Positions 1-8,602 are shown, numbered from the stretch's first letter. The stretch: DNA of 64,000 bases from Candidatus Methanomassiliicoccus intestinalis Issoire-Mx1 (GCF_000404225.1 NC_021353.1:1364001-1428000); one strand, 5' to 3'. Program-made: numbers and translations. Notes: generated by a model from the letters alone, not told the origin.

Positions 1-265
1 GGCTGTATTCCTGAAACACAACTCCGCGCTCCCACGATGGTTTTTTAATTGGATTGCCGCGATATAGGACTTCTCCCCTAGTAGGAGTTTCAAATCCTGC
101 CATGAGGTTTAGCATTGTGGTCTTTCCACATCCGCTTGGCCCGATTAAACAAACGAATTCCCCTTCGTCTATCTTAAGTGACACGTCATTTAAAACAAGT
201 CTTCCCTTGGTTTTCTTTTGATCCAAGTATACTTTGTAAACATTTTTTGTCTCAAGGATGCACAT
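1..265 (-). CDS. ABC transporter ATP-binding protein, nitrate/sulfonate/taurine type (partial)
   Basis: N-terminal part of an ABC ATPase that runs off the left edge of the window. My translation of the minus strand starts MCILETKNVYKVY and contains a Walker A motif GPSGCGKTT near residue 40, followed by the Q-loop region (VVFQE) at the edge. The ATG at 265-263 overlaps the TAA of the upstream permease gene (TAATG), and a strong Shine-Dalgarno GAGGAGGG lies inside the permease C-terminus, so the two are translationally coupled. By family it would energise the adjacent permease. The substrate cannot be told: no periplasmic binding protein is visible on this side, and it may lie beyond the window. 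Confidence 0.9.
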   Translation of the reverse strand, partial: MCILETKNVYKVYLDQKKTKGRLVLNDVSLKIDEGEFVCLIGPSGCGKTTMLNLMAGFETPTRGEVLYRGNPIKKPSWERGVVFQEYS

Positions 266-1161
266 TACACTCCCTCCTCAAGTCCAATTTTTCTTCGTAT
301 GTATTTTTCAATTGATACAAATACAACCTTTTCTACAAACAGACCAATTGCGCATATCACCATTATACAGACAAATGCTGAACTATAATCAATAACATAA
401 GTAGCCTGAGATATTGAATACCCTAATCCTACCGCCACTCCAACTACCATTTCGGCAGCGATCAGTACCCTCCATGCATTAGCCAGGCCTATTCTGAGAC
501 CATTGATGATGTCCAACGAAGCATAAGGAATTAGAATATTCGAAAAGATGGAAAATTTAGAAGATCCAACCATATTGGCTACTCTCATGATTACCGGCGG
601 TGCTTTTCTAATCCCTGATGACACATTTATGATGATAGGTGCCATTGCTGTCATTGCAATGATGAATATTGCGGACTCATCTCCAAGTCCAAACATCAGC
701 ATTGCTATTGGAATCCATGCTAATCCAGGAATCATCTGCAGTATATGCACTGGAATAATTCCAACGGGGTATAATCTAGTGCTATACCCAAGGATCAAAC
801 CTGTTAAAATGCCTATGACTGCAGAAATGACATATCCCATAGTCCATCTCTTGAGGCTTGCAAACACGTGATCATATATTGTAACACCAAACATATTGCC
901 GCCTGACAATAATTCAAAAAGCCGTTCGAAAGCTTCTAATGGTGTTGTGAAGGGTATCAGAGAGTTTCCTATATAGTCATTATATAAAACAGCAAACCCC
1001 TGCCAGATAAGTAATACTATAAAAATGCCGATTAAAAAAGTTAAGATGTTTGTTATTATAGTGTAAGTATGATCTCTGGGAACATCGATAACATGCTCGT
1101 TATCGGCTCTTGATTCGAGCAATGAATTCAATATCTTGTCTTCTCGGTTTTGAATTCCCAT
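265..1161 (-). CDS. ABC transporter permease, nitrate/sulfonate/taurine family (SsuC/TauC-like)
   Basis: About 298 residues with a short charged N-terminus, a first membrane segment near residues 35-58 and at least five more helices: the binding-protein-dependent transport permease fold. The EAA-like cytoplasmic loop is visible around residues 185-215 (RVANMVGSSKFSIFSNILIP). GTG at 1170 and ATG at 1161 are both possible starts. I prefer ATG at 1161 because the GTGATT at 1170-1165 then serves as its Shine-Dalgarno. It is the first gene of an operon with the ATPase that follows it. Family members import sulfonates, nitrate, taurine or pyrimidine precursors; the specificity here is unknown. Confidence 0.9.
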   Translation of the reverse strand: MGIQNREDKILNSLLESRADNEHVIDVPRDHTYTIITNILTFLIGIFIVLLIWQGFAVLYNDYIGNSLIPFTTPLEAFERLFELLSGGNMFGVTIYDHVFASLKRWTMGYVISAVIGILTGLILGYSTRLYPVGIIPVHILQMIPGLAWIPIAMLMFGLGDESAIFIIAMTAMAPIIINVSSGIRKAPPVIMRVANMVGSSKFSIFSNILIPYASLDIINGLRIGLANAWRVLIAAEMVVGVAVGLGYSISQATYVIDYSSAFVCIMVICAIGLFVEKVVFVSIEKYIRRKIGLEEGV

Positions 1162-1604
1162 TCTAATCACAATTTAGACACAAACTCAATATTTTAATTC
1201 AAACTTCAATTATGATAATACTATTAAAGATACCCCTACAAAAACAAAAATATAGAATAGCTAGAAAACTTCTTCAGTGAATATATATGTCTTGTAGACT
1301 GACATGAGTTATAACTCTGAGTGTTTATTTAGTCATGCAAGCTGTATACGCCCTCATAAGGCAATCTAGATTAAAATATCAAACACCTAGATAAATAATT
1401 GCAACTCAATTTATGTACAATAAGAATGCTAGGTATGTCTATTTTACAAATCGATATTTTTTTAGGTATTTATTTATATATACAAATTTACTAGCTATTT
1501 AATTAAAATTAGATACTGATCTAGACATCTTCTGTAATTTCCTAGGATTAGCTTTAGCTGTCTAAATCTAAACATAAAGAAATAAATATTTGGGGGTGAA
1601 AAGC
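1162..1604. other. AT-rich intergenic region between divergent genes
   Basis: About 440 bases without a credible gene. It must hold promoters for the leftward ABC operon and for the rightward membrane protein. It contains a perfect 12-bp palindrome GAGTTATAACTC at 1306-1317 and several TATA-like A/T runs, but no RNA gene that I can recognise. Confidence 0.5.
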
Positions 1605-2006
1605 ATGTTTGGATGGGAACTGAGGAAACCGTCAATTGTTGGGCTGATGGCTGCAATATCTATACTAATTGTGCTGGTGGCTTATACTTTCATAGCATTT
1701 CCATTAGACAATTTAATAGAGATTGTTGTTTCGCTAGTCCTTGATATAATTGTATTTGCAACCGTACTCGTGGTTGTAAGCAGAGATGTCCAATGGTTTG
1801 AAATATTTTCTGTACCGAAATTTCAGAAACGAATTGGCATAACGATGATTGTACTTGCCGTTATATTCGTGATTGGAATAGCTGCCGTGTCAGAAGATAT
1901 GATCTCGCAACTTGATGCATCATGGTTATTTCCTTGCGTGATAGCGTTGGCATCTATATATGTACTATCAGATATTGCAATTGCTCAAAAAGAGATAGCT
2001 CACTGA
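1605..2006 (+). CDS. small four-helix membrane protein of unknown function
   Basis: About 133 residues with four predicted membrane segments (roughly residues 14-34, 41-62, 75-97 and 105-125) and a charged loop between the second and third. The start is ATG at 1605, because GGGGGTGA lies 5 nt upstream; an in-frame TTG at 1590 would place that Shine-Dalgarno inside the gene. No family is recognised. It stands alone between a divergent ABC operon and a poorly coding stretch, and a T-rich tract follows it at about 2030-2045 as a likely stop for transcription. Confidence 0.75.
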   Translation: MFGWELRKPSIVGLMAAISILIVLVAYTFIAFPLDNLIEIVVSLVLDIIVFATVLVVVSRDVQWFEIFSVPKFQKRIGITMIVLAVIFVIGIAAVSEDMISQLDASWLFPCVIALASIYVLSDIAIAQKEIAH

Positions 2007-2154
2007 TGAATTAATCTCAGATCAAACCTTTTATCTCTTTTTTAATTATGATCTTTATTTTATCAGAGTTGGCAATTTGAATTAAAACTACGTCAGTATT
2101 TATGTTTCGTTGCATTAAGACTAATAAAAATATAAATTGACAATTTTCTGTCAA

Positions 2155-2337
2155 TCAAATGGTTTGTGGAATATATACAACAGATGAGTCAAGTATCTTC
2201 AGGCTGTAATCGAGATACTGCATTGTTCCAGGTTTTTCTGCTTCAATTGTGACAACAACAAAATCAGCTAGTTCATATGCTTGCTTTCTTGATACTGTTG
2301 CTGGAACCCGTTTGTGTCTTCCGATTCTGCCACCCAT
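2155..2337 (-). CDS. short ORF of doubtful status, possibly a gene remnant
   Basis: A 60-codon frame beginning ATGGGTGGC on the minus strand. Its composition looks protein-like (RKQAYELADFVVVTIEAE), but I recognise no family. The same frame stays open for at least 17 codons upstream of this ATG without a better start, so it could be the C-terminal remnant of a longer gene. There is no clear Shine-Dalgarno. It is equally possible that it is not expressed. Confidence 0.3.
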   Translation of the reverse strand: MGGRIGRHKRVPATVSRKQAYELADFVVVTIEAEKPGTMQYLDYSLKILDSSVVYIPQTI

Positions 2338-2545
2338 CCTGTAATTCCATTTTTTAGTTGTGAGATTGATCGCCCATGATCTGAATGATGCTTACAATTT
2401 CATACTCGATCATATGTGATGCGTTTTCTTCAATGTCGCAAAGAGTTCCGGGGGATTACAGAGACTTTCGTGTGAAATGTCATTCAAAAAATTTAATACA
2501 ATTGACTTGAAGATGTATGATAAAGATTGGAAAGACGGATGCAGA

Positions 2546-2565
2546 GGAGGATAGAAGAATCCTCC
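2546..2565. repeat. hairpin GGAGGAT/ATCCTCC
   Basis: Seven-base-pair perfect inverted repeat with a six-base loop, in the noncoding stretch downstream of thrS. It contains Shine-Dalgarno-like and anti-Shine-Dalgarno-like sequences facing each other. No role is assigned. Confidence 0.4.
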
Positions 2566-2610
2566 AATACACCTAGTATTTTTAATCAATACAATATTAT
2601 TGAAAAAATT

Positions 2611-2627
2611 AATCCCCAAAGGGGATT
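2611..2627 (-). terminator. hairpin plus T-tract terminator after thrS
   Basis: AATCCCC-TTT-GGGGATT forms a perfect 7-bp stem immediately after the thrS stop codon. On the minus strand it is followed by AATTTTTTC. This is a convincing 3' end for the thrS transcript. Confidence 0.65.
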
Positions 2628-2629
2628 GT

Positions 2630-4468
2630 TTAAGCCTGATCTACAAAGTCAACACGGCGACTTAGATCTCTAGGCATATATAATGGTCTAAATGGTTTGT
2701 TTGCGCATTCTCCTTTGATTCTTTCTATAAGTTCTGGGATAGTCATTTTCACATTTTTGTCCTCAGATCTAACATACACATCAAAGGAATCAGATTCTAA
2801 CTCATTGTCTCCAATAACAATGACGTATGAGCACCAGTCCTGCTTTGCCTGGCGGACTTTCTTTCCAACAGTTATTGAACGATCATCAACACTGACTCTT
2901 ACTGAGTTAGACTGTATCGTGTCTGCAAGCTCGTTGGCGCGTTTCTGATGTACATCAGAAACTGTCAAAAGACGTACTTGTTCTGGATTTACCCATACTG
3001 GAAGACATCCGACTTTTCCGCTTGCTTCCATTTGGACAGCAGTGTCTAAGAGCGTATAGATATACCTTTCAATTGTACCAATTACTGCACAGTGGAGAAT
3101 AATCGGATATTCCTCTTTTCCTTTCTCATCTACATATCTTATGCCGAAACGGTGTGCATTACCGATATCGATCTGCACTGTTCCGATTTCTCTTGCACGC
3201 TTCATATCATCAAGAATGTGATATTCAATATTTACTGTCCAATAGTAATTAATACCCTCTGGATAGAAGTGCAATAATGCAGGTTTGTTATGCTTTTTCA
3301 TCAGATTGGAGATTAACCCCTTATGCTGCTCAAAAGCATCTTTTGATGAAAAGTTTACAAGCATCTCATAATCTCTGCCAAGTTTTTCGGCTTCCTGATA
3401 TATGCGCTCATCGAGTTTTTCGAACCATTCTTCCGCTGCATCCATTCCGTTACAGACTACGTGCAGATCCGGCATATTCATGCGCCTTGTACGGAAACAC
3501 AGCATGGTTTCTCCAGACTGTTCGAGACGGTATGAATCTGCTACTTCAAAAGCACCGAAAGGCAGGTTTTTGTAACTCATATTCCAGTTTCTCATCATAG
3601 CAAACTGCTGATGACAAGCGGCATATCTGAGAACGTATGAATGTTTTTCAGTTTCAATCTTATAAAGCCTGTCTCCAAACAGCTTAGCATGTTCTGCAAC
3701 CGGACCTTCATCCAAATTGAACATGTTGGTTCCTTTTACTGTGTAAACTGGAAGTCCCGTAGAATTTACGGTCTGCCAAGAGTAATCAGAACAGAGATCG
3801 AATATCAACGCCCCCTTGGGACTGAATGACATGTGTCCTGCATCACTCATGGATTCCCATTGGATTCCAAACTTTTTACAGAGCCTGAGATATTTTGGTT
3901 CTCCGCTTAATTTAGACTCTTCATGCAATGCTTCTTTTTTCATCATTATCTGGAAGCATTCTGTACCGTCTTTGAAATCTTCTGGATTTATCATTTTGCC
4001 ATCGAGCGTATAGACAAAATGTTCATCTTTTCCTTCAGGCTTAGAGACTTCCTCTTCTCCAGTAATTTCTCTGGAAAGCTCTGACAATGGATGTCCTTTG
4101 CATGATATTTTAAATGCTTTGTACCATCCAAATGGAACGCGATGAACATCGCCTCCCACGAGTTTTTCTATTTTTCTCATTACGTCTTTTCCTACACTCG
4201 GAGATGATAATGAAGATGAAAGGTGAGCATATGGGTAAAGAACAATCCTTTCTGCGCCCACAGTTTCAGCAGTTTCTTTAATGTCTTTAGCAGCTGCTTT
4301 GGCAACAGCATCTGGATTGTCTTCATCTCGTTTTTCAACACTGATAAACGCTACTAAAACCTCTTCGAAACGTCCTTGTTTCTCCTCATCAGTAATATCT
4401 TCTGCTACCGGTGTAGCTTTTTTGACGTTAAACTCGAGATAATCTGCATGAATGTATAAGGTCTTCAT
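2630..4468 (-). CDS. thrS: threonyl-tRNA synthetase, archaeal type
   Basis: Charges tRNA-Thr with threonine in the cytoplasm. The 612 residues carry the archaeal N-terminal editing domain (residues about 1-140, related to D-Tyr deacylase, removing mis-attached serine), then the class II catalytic core and a C-terminal anticodon-binding domain (from about residue 505). Motif 2 is readable as CFRTRRMNMPDLH near 345-360, and the zinc-ligand region as CHQQ near residue 310. The length is normal for full-length archaeal ThrRS. The start at 4468 has GGTGGGAG shortly upstream and a TATA-like AATATTATT near 4495. It is a single gene followed by a hairpin terminator. Confidence 0.97.
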   Translation of the reverse strand: MKTLYIHADYLEFNVKKATPVAEDITDEEKQGRFEEVLVAFISVEKRDEDNPDAVAKAAAKDIKETAETVGAERIVLYPYAHLSSSLSSPSVGKDVMRKIEKLVGGDVHRVPFGWYKAFKISCKGHPLSELSREITGEEEVSKPEGKDEHFVYTLDGKMINPEDFKDGTECFQIMMKKEALHEESKLSGEPKYLRLCKKFGIQWESMSDAGHMSFSPKGALIFDLCSDYSWQTVNSTGLPVYTVKGTNMFNLDEGPVAEHAKLFGDRLYKIETEKHSYVLRYAACHQQFAMMRNWNMSYKNLPFGAFEVADSYRLEQSGETMLCFRTRRMNMPDLHVVCNGMDAAEEWFEKLDERIYQEAEKLGRDYEMLVNFSSKDAFEQHKGLISNLMKKHNKPALLHFYPEGINYYWTVNIEYHILDDMKRAREIGTVQIDIGNAHRFGIRYVDEKGKEEYPIILHCAVIGTIERYIYTLLDTAVQMEASGKVGCLPVWVNPEQVRLLTVSDVHQKRANELADTIQSNSVRVSVDDRSITVGKKVRQAKQDWCSYVIVIGDNELESDSFDVYVRSEDKNVKMTIPELIERIKGECANKPFRPLYMPRDLSRRVDFVDQA

Positions 4469-4525
4469 TTAACTCCCACCATCACCCGACCCGTACTAAT
4501 AATATTGCTTTTGGAGTCTAAGCGC

Positions 4526-4537
4526 TTTTTAAATATA
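4526..4537 (+). promoter_or_regulatory. TATA-like element for the heptose operon
   Basis: TTTTTAAATATA centred about 29 nt before the ATG at 4561. With no clear Shine-Dalgarno between them, a leaderless or near-leaderless transcript is likely. Confidence 0.55.
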
Positions 4538-4560
4538 GGTAGAGGCTGATGCAGGAATAG

Positions 4561-5583
4561 ATGCAAAAAGGTAAGTTTATACGATGTAAAGCGCCACTAA
4601 GAATAAGTTTTGCTGGCGGTGGGACTGACGTGTCTCCGTATTGCGATGAACGCGGCGGAGCTGTTTTAAACTCAACTATCGACCAATTTGCATATTGTAC
4701 AATATCACCTCGATCTGATGAGCAGGCAACGGTGCACTCTTTAGATTATGAAACAATACAGAAATGGAAGGCAGGCAATACTCTAACCTATGATGGCAAC
4801 TTGGATCTCATTAAAGCAGTAGTCAATCATTTCAAGGTTAAACAGGGATTTGACATGTTTCTTCACTGCGGTGCACCTCCTGGATCTGGTCTGGGATCGT
4901 CTTCTGCAGTGATGGTTTCAATAATCGGCGCCATGTCAGAGTGGTTAAACGAATCTTTATCTCAATATGAAATTGCAGAGCTTGCATATATCTTGGAAAG
5001 AGAGGAACTGAAACTGCCTGGCGGAAAACAGGATCAATACGCTGCGACCTTCGGGGGATTTAACTTTATGGAGTTTAATCACGACAGGACGCTTGTGACT
5101 CCTCTCAGAATCAAATCAGACGTACTCAACGAGCTTAATTATGTGATGCTTCTGGCAAACACAGGTAAAACCAGGGATTCTGGGAATATTATAAAAGCTC
5201 AAACACAGGGATATATTGATGGAAATTCCAAGACTTCAGAAGCACTTGACAATGCAAAGCGTCTTGCTGAGGAAATGAAAAATGCCCTGCTGAAAGGCGA
5301 GATTCGGTATATGGGAGAACTTCTAAACGAAGCCTGGACATATAAAAAGAATTATACAAATAACATCTCTAATGAGTACTTGGATAAAATTTATAAAACT
5401 GCCTTGTCCACAGGAGCAATAGGTGGTAAAATTTCAGGCGCTGGCGGTGGAGGATTCATGTTTTTCATATGTGAATATGATAAAAAGCGTGATGTTGCCC
5501 GTGAACTGACATCTCTAGGCGCTAATATAGTCGGATACAACTTTGAAAAATATGGATTTCAGACATGGAGGTTCAACGAATGA
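4561..5583 (+). CDS. hddA: GHMP kinase, D-glycero-D-manno-heptose 7-phosphate kinase (HddA-like)
   Basis: 340 residues of the GHMP kinase family, predicted to phosphorylate D-glycero-D-manno-heptose 7-phosphate at C1. The N-terminus KAPLRISFAGGGTDVSPY is typical of HddA-like sugar kinases. The ATP-binding motif PPGSGLGSSS lies near residues 107-116 and the C-terminal GGKISGAGGGGF near 287-298. The next gene, which starts inside the stop codon (ATGA), encodes the other two enzymes of the same pathway, which supports a heptose substrate over fucose or other GHMP substrates. Whether the nucleotide-activated product is a GDP- or ADP-sugar cannot be told, because the guanylyl- or adenylyltransferase is not in the window. 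Confidence 0.88.
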   Translation: MQKGKFIRCKAPLRISFAGGGTDVSPYCDERGGAVLNSTIDQFAYCTISPRSDEQATVHSLDYETIQKWKAGNTLTYDGNLDLIKAVVNHFKVKQGFDMFLHCGAPPGSGLGSSSAVMVSIIGAMSEWLNESLSQYEIAELAYILEREELKLPGGKQDQYAATFGGFNFMEFNHDRTLVTPLRIKSDVLNELNYVMLLANTGKTRDSGNIIKAQTQGYIDGNSKTSEALDNAKRLAEEMKNALLKGEIRYMGELLNEAWTYKKNYTNNISNEYLDKIYKTALSTGAIGGKISGAGGGGFMFFICEYDKKRDVARELTSLGANIVGYNFEKYGFQTWRFNE

Positions 5584-6611
5584 GCTATTTGATTGAAGAA
5601 GAATTGCATGAAAATACATCAGTCATCTCATCTTTGGACCCGAAACAGATTGAAGCCATATCTGCAGCCATGATTAAAGCAATCAAGAATGGCAATAAAG
5701 TGATTTTCTTTGGAAACGGCGGAAGCGCATCAGATGCAGTCCACATAGCTGCTGAGTTTTCTGGCAGATATCTTATGGAAAGACCTGCCATGGACGGCAT
5801 TGCTCTTTCTTCCTTGTCATCAATAACGGGAATAGGAAATGATTACGGATATGACCGCATATTCATACGGCAATTAGAAGCATGCATGAAAGAAGGAGAT
5901 GTGGCGGTAGGACTCAGCACCAGCGGAAATTCTAAAAATGTAGTTTTAGCTCTTGAATTTGCAAAGGCAAATGGCGGCATAACTGTTTCATTTACAGGTT
6001 CGGGGGGAGCAATAAAAGACATTGTGGATTATCCATTGATAATTCAGTCTACACATACTCCAAGGATCCAGGAAGCGTATCTATGCGCCGGCCATATAAT
6101 ATGCGGCTTGGTGGAAAAAGGAGTGTTTGGGCATAAAGCTGTATTTATAGACAGGGATAATACAATAGCTCCTGATGTCCCATATTGTTCAAACCCAGAT
6201 GATTTTAATCTATATCCATATGTCGCAGAGTCTCTGAAGAAACTTAACGATGCGGGATACATATCAATACTTGTTACAAACCAGTCTGGAATTGGGAGAG
6301 GGTATTTTACAGAAGATACTTTAAAATCGATCCATGATAAAATGAACTCTGAACTTTCCAAACAGGGAGCATTTTTTGATTCTATATATTTCTGTCCGCA
6401 TACTCCAGAAGACAAGTGTTCCTGCAGAAAACCAAATACTGGCATGCATATGAAAGCAGTGAGGGAGCATCATATAAATCTCCGCGAATCCTGGGTAATT
6501 GGGGATAGTGATGCAGATATGGACGCTGGAAAAAAATTAGGATGCAGAACAATTAGAATTGAAGATGGAAATACATTCGAAGATGCTGTGAATACAATCC
6601 TAAACGATTAA
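5580..6611 (+). CDS. fused sedoheptulose-7-phosphate isomerase (GmhA) and heptose-bisphosphate phosphatase (GmhB)
   Basis: Two-domain enzyme of about 343 residues. Residues 1-183 form a SIS-fold GmhA domain that converts sedoheptulose 7-phosphate to heptose 7-phosphate: phosphate-binding loop GNGGSASDA near 45-53, GLSTSGNSKN near 111-120, and the Q/H-containing helix RIQEAYLCAGH. Residues about 186-343 form a HAD-type GmhB phosphatase with the nucleophile motif DRDNT at 191-195 and a zinc loop CPHTPEDKCSC. The ATG at 5580 overlaps the kinase stop codon, so I choose it over the ATG at 5565. With the kinase it covers isomerase, kinase and phosphatase steps in one operon. In most organisms GmhA and GmhB are separate proteins. 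Confidence 0.92.
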   Translation: MSYLIEEELHENTSVISSLDPKQIEAISAAMIKAIKNGNKVIFFGNGGSASDAVHIAAEFSGRYLMERPAMDGIALSSLSSITGIGNDYGYDRIFIRQLEACMKEGDVAVGLSTSGNSKNVVLALEFAKANGGITVSFTGSGGAIKDIVDYPLIIQSTHTPRIQEAYLCAGHIICGLVEKGVFGHKAVFIDRDNTIAPDVPYCSNPDDFNLYPYVAESLKKLNDAGYISILVTNQSGIGRGYFTEDTLKSIHDKMNSELSKQGAFFDSIYFCPHTPEDKCSCRKPNTGMHMKAVREHHINLRESWVIGDSDADMDAGKKLGCRTIRIEDGNTFEDAVNTILND

Positions 6612-6665
6612 GAATTAAACCACAATGCACATATAGGATATTGAATAATAAACAGGAGAATACCA

Positions 6666-6772
6666 ATGTCTAAGTCTAGGAAAAAAAGGAAGAAACAGTA
6701 AAAATCCTGATGGCTGTTTTTATTGTAGCAATCATGGTAGGTTCAGTTGTATTCGCTTTTGTTCTGATCTAA
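6666..6772 (+). pseudogene. small basic membrane peptide, frame interrupted at an A7 run
   Basis: An ATG at 6666 with a good Shine-Dalgarno (AGGAG) begins MSKSRKK, and its own frame stops at 6699. A -1 shift within the seven A residues at 6681-6687 joins it to a frame reading KEETVKILMAVFIVAIMV and a further hydrophobic stretch, ending at the TAA at 6770-6772. The joined product has 35 residues: a basic head and one membrane helix. Without the shift, the second part could start alone at the ATG at 6710. Options are a decayed gene fragment, slippage during transcription or translation, or a one-base sequence error. No family is recognised. Confidence 0.45.
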
Positions 6773-6817
6773 ACAGACCACCTGATGTGTTTATAACATT
6801 GAGAATCTGTTAGAAAT

Positions 6818-6838
6818 CAGATGTATAATGTACATCTG
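6818..6838. repeat. hairpin CAGATGTA/TACATCTG
   Basis: Eight-base-pair perfect inverted repeat with a five-base loop, in the 337-base region between the convergent heptose operon and the glycosyltransferase cluster. No T-tract follows on either strand. Apart from the small peptide and the terminator, I see nothing else in that region. Confidence 0.4.
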
Positions 6839-6915
6839 GAAGAATCTGCCTGAGTACAGCGTTTCGGTTGTAGATAACAGATATAACATATTGAAAAAAC
6901 CATATAAAAAATAAT

Positions 6916-6935
6916 ACAAATCCAGATGGATTTGT
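6916..6935 (-). terminator. hairpin terminator after the glycosyltransferase cluster
   Basis: ACAAATCC-4 nt-GGATTTGT forms a perfect 8-bp stem just beyond the stop codon at 6949. On the minus strand it is followed by ATTATTTTTTATA, a good archaeal transcription stop. Confidence 0.6.
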
Positions 6936-6948
6936 TTGTATTCTGATT

Positions 6949-8025
6949 TTAAGACTGTGAATTATTCTCAATATTTTTCAGATAAACTGCCTCTAAGTCA
7001 TTGACAATATTATCCCAGTTATATTTTTGAATTTGCGTTTTGGTGTTACTTATAAGGTTATCTCTTAGCTCCTTGTCCACCATTACTGCGTTGATAGCGT
7101 CTGAAAGAGCCTGAGGCTCTTTTGGAGGTATCAGTATGCCAGCATTGCCTACAACTTCTGGAAGGCCTCCAACACGAGAAGCTATTACCGGCTTACAATG
7201 CGCAAGAGCTTCTTCAGCAGCCAATCCAAGGGACTCAAATACAGAAGGCATCACAAATGCGGAACAAGTAGTCATCAATCTGGTTTTTGTTTCCTCATCA
7301 ACATATCCAGTGAATTCTACTTTATCTGTAAGATCGTATTTTCCAACCATCGACCTAAGCAGCTCTTCTTCTGGTCCAGTACCTGCAATCACCAGCTTAC
7401 AATCTACATTTTTCATTGCTTCAATTAAAGTAGATAAACCTTTAGTCTTAACAAGTCTGCCCACGAAAAGGATAAAATTTTCATCTTTTCCAGAATCAGT
7501 AACGAAGTCAACACCTGTCGGTATCACATCAAGATTTTCTTCCTTAAAGTCTCTGGAAATCAGATCATTTTTTACAAAGTCGCTTACACAGATTACGTTT
7601 TTATCACGAATCATCTGGCAGAAAAAGAAATCATTCATTGTACTGAGATAGCGCATTGGGCCTTGCCCTTCGCCATATGTATTATGAAATGTAAATACCC
7701 ATTTCCCACCATAAGATTTCATAGCTTTAGTATATGAAGGGGCCCAGCGGTAGTGGAAATCAACAAGATCCGGTTCCAGATCATTTAATGCCTGGAGAAC
7801 GCCAGGTGTAGACACGTGCGGCGGATTATAATTCGTATAAAATTTTGAAGGCAGACGTTTTATCGTATACCCGTCCATCTCTTCTTCTAATTCAGTATCT
7901 TTCAACTGAGATGTGAGGACTATCATTTCATGTTTTTTAGATAGTCTGCGGCAAATCTCGTGCAGACGGCGTTCTATCCCTCCTTTATACGGATAATAAT
8001 AGGGATTAAGCTGGACGATTCGCAT
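6949..8025 (-). CDS. glycosyltransferase family 4 (GT-B fold)
   Basis: 358 residues. The N-terminal domain starts MRIVQLNPYYYPYKGGIERR, with the glycine-rich acceptor-side loop of GT4 enzymes. The C-terminal donor-binding domain contains ILFVGRLVKTKGLSTLIEA and the E-x7-E motif FESLGLAAEEALA near residues 275-290. It is cytoplasmic or membrane-associated and transfers a sugar from an activated donor; donor and acceptor are unknown. Its start overlaps the 3' end of the membrane-protein gene by 20 nt, so it is the last gene of a three-gene unit with a second GT4, suggesting glycolipid or surface-glycan synthesis. The terminator hairpin follows directly. Confidence 0.92.
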   Translation of the reverse strand: MRIVQLNPYYYPYKGGIERRLHEICRRLSKKHEMIVLTSQLKDTELEEEMDGYTIKRLPSKFYTNYNPPHVSTPGVLQALNDLEPDLVDFHYRWAPSYTKAMKSYGGKWVFTFHNTYGEGQGPMRYLSTMNDFFFCQMIRDKNVICVSDFVKNDLISRDFKEENLDVIPTGVDFVTDSGKDENFILFVGRLVKTKGLSTLIEAMKNVDCKLVIAGTGPEEELLRSMVGKYDLTDKVEFTGYVDEETKTRLMTTCSAFVMPSVFESLGLAAEEALAHCKPVIASRVGGLPEVVGNAGILIPPKEPQALSDAINAVMVDKELRDNLISNTKTQIQKYNWDNIVNDLEAVYLKNIENNSQS

Positions 8026-8602
8026 TATTTACACCTTTCTTTTTGAAGTATGATGCTACTAAGCTAATGGCCATCACAATGATAATCATGACGATTGTGA
8101 CTTTCTGTGCTGTTCCGTGTTCCATGTAGGTTAAGAAAGCACCACTTAATGCAAGAATCACTCCATATTTTATTAAACCTCCTGCAATAACATACCACAT
8201 GGACTTTTTCATATCCCAATTAAATAAGTATACAAATGCACCCATAAATGGAATGACTGGTGCTACACGGTTCAATAGGATCATGCGCTCATCCGACACA
8301 ATCAAGAAATCCCGATATTGATGAGCTACCTTGGCAATTCTCTCTGGGACTTTGATTTTCTTTACAACGGTGTACAATGTAAATACACCACTGACTTCAG
8401 CTAGTGCAATTGTAATTAAGATGGCTACGGCAAATACAAAAATGTTAGCGTCTGGGTATGATGTGAAAATAATTACCGTAAACAATTCAGGCAATGTTGG
8501 AAATACGATTGCATCGATATAGAATAATAAGAAAATACAGATTAGACCACCTAAGATGCCAAGCGGCTCAAACAGATTTGTAAAAAAAGAGCCAATGTCC
8601 AG
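8006..8602 (-). CDS. VTT/DedA-like membrane protein with a noncanonical start
   Basis: Polytopic membrane protein of about 199 residues if it starts at CTG 8602, or 163 if it starts at TTG 8494. The frame upstream of TTG 8494 reads LGILGGLICIFLLFYIDA, an obvious first membrane helix leading into FPTLPELF, so the short version would cut a helix in half. No ATG, GTG or TTG exists between the upstream stop codon (8636-8638) and 8494. AGGCGGTAATCC, close to the ideal AGGAGGTGATCC, lies just before CTG 8602; ATT at 8596 is the alternative. The likely fold resembles VTT/DedA proteins. It sits between two GT4 genes, which suggests a role in lipid or glycolipid handling, but this is inference. Confidence 0.75.
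   Translation of the reverse strand: MDIGSFFTNLFEPLGILGGLICIFLLFYIDAIVFPTLPELFTVIIFTSYPDANIFVFAVAILITIALAEVSGVFTLYTVVKKIKVPERIAKVAHQYRDFLIVSDERMILLNRVAPVIPFMGAFVYLFNWDMKKSMWYVIAGGLIKYGVILALSGAFLTYMEHGTAQKVTIVMIIIVMAISLVASYFKKKGVNNANRPA

Noticed and set aside
548..871. 107-codon plus-strand frame
   Set aside because: Antisense to the ABC permease; Ile/Met-rich, as shadows of membrane proteins are.
2410..2619. 69-codon minus-strand frame downstream of thrS
   Set aside because: It overlaps both hairpins, including the terminator, and has no protein-like composition or ribosome-binding site.
7136..7651. 171-codon plus-strand frame
   Set aside because: It is antisense to the conserved GT4 donor-binding domain; a codon-bias shadow.
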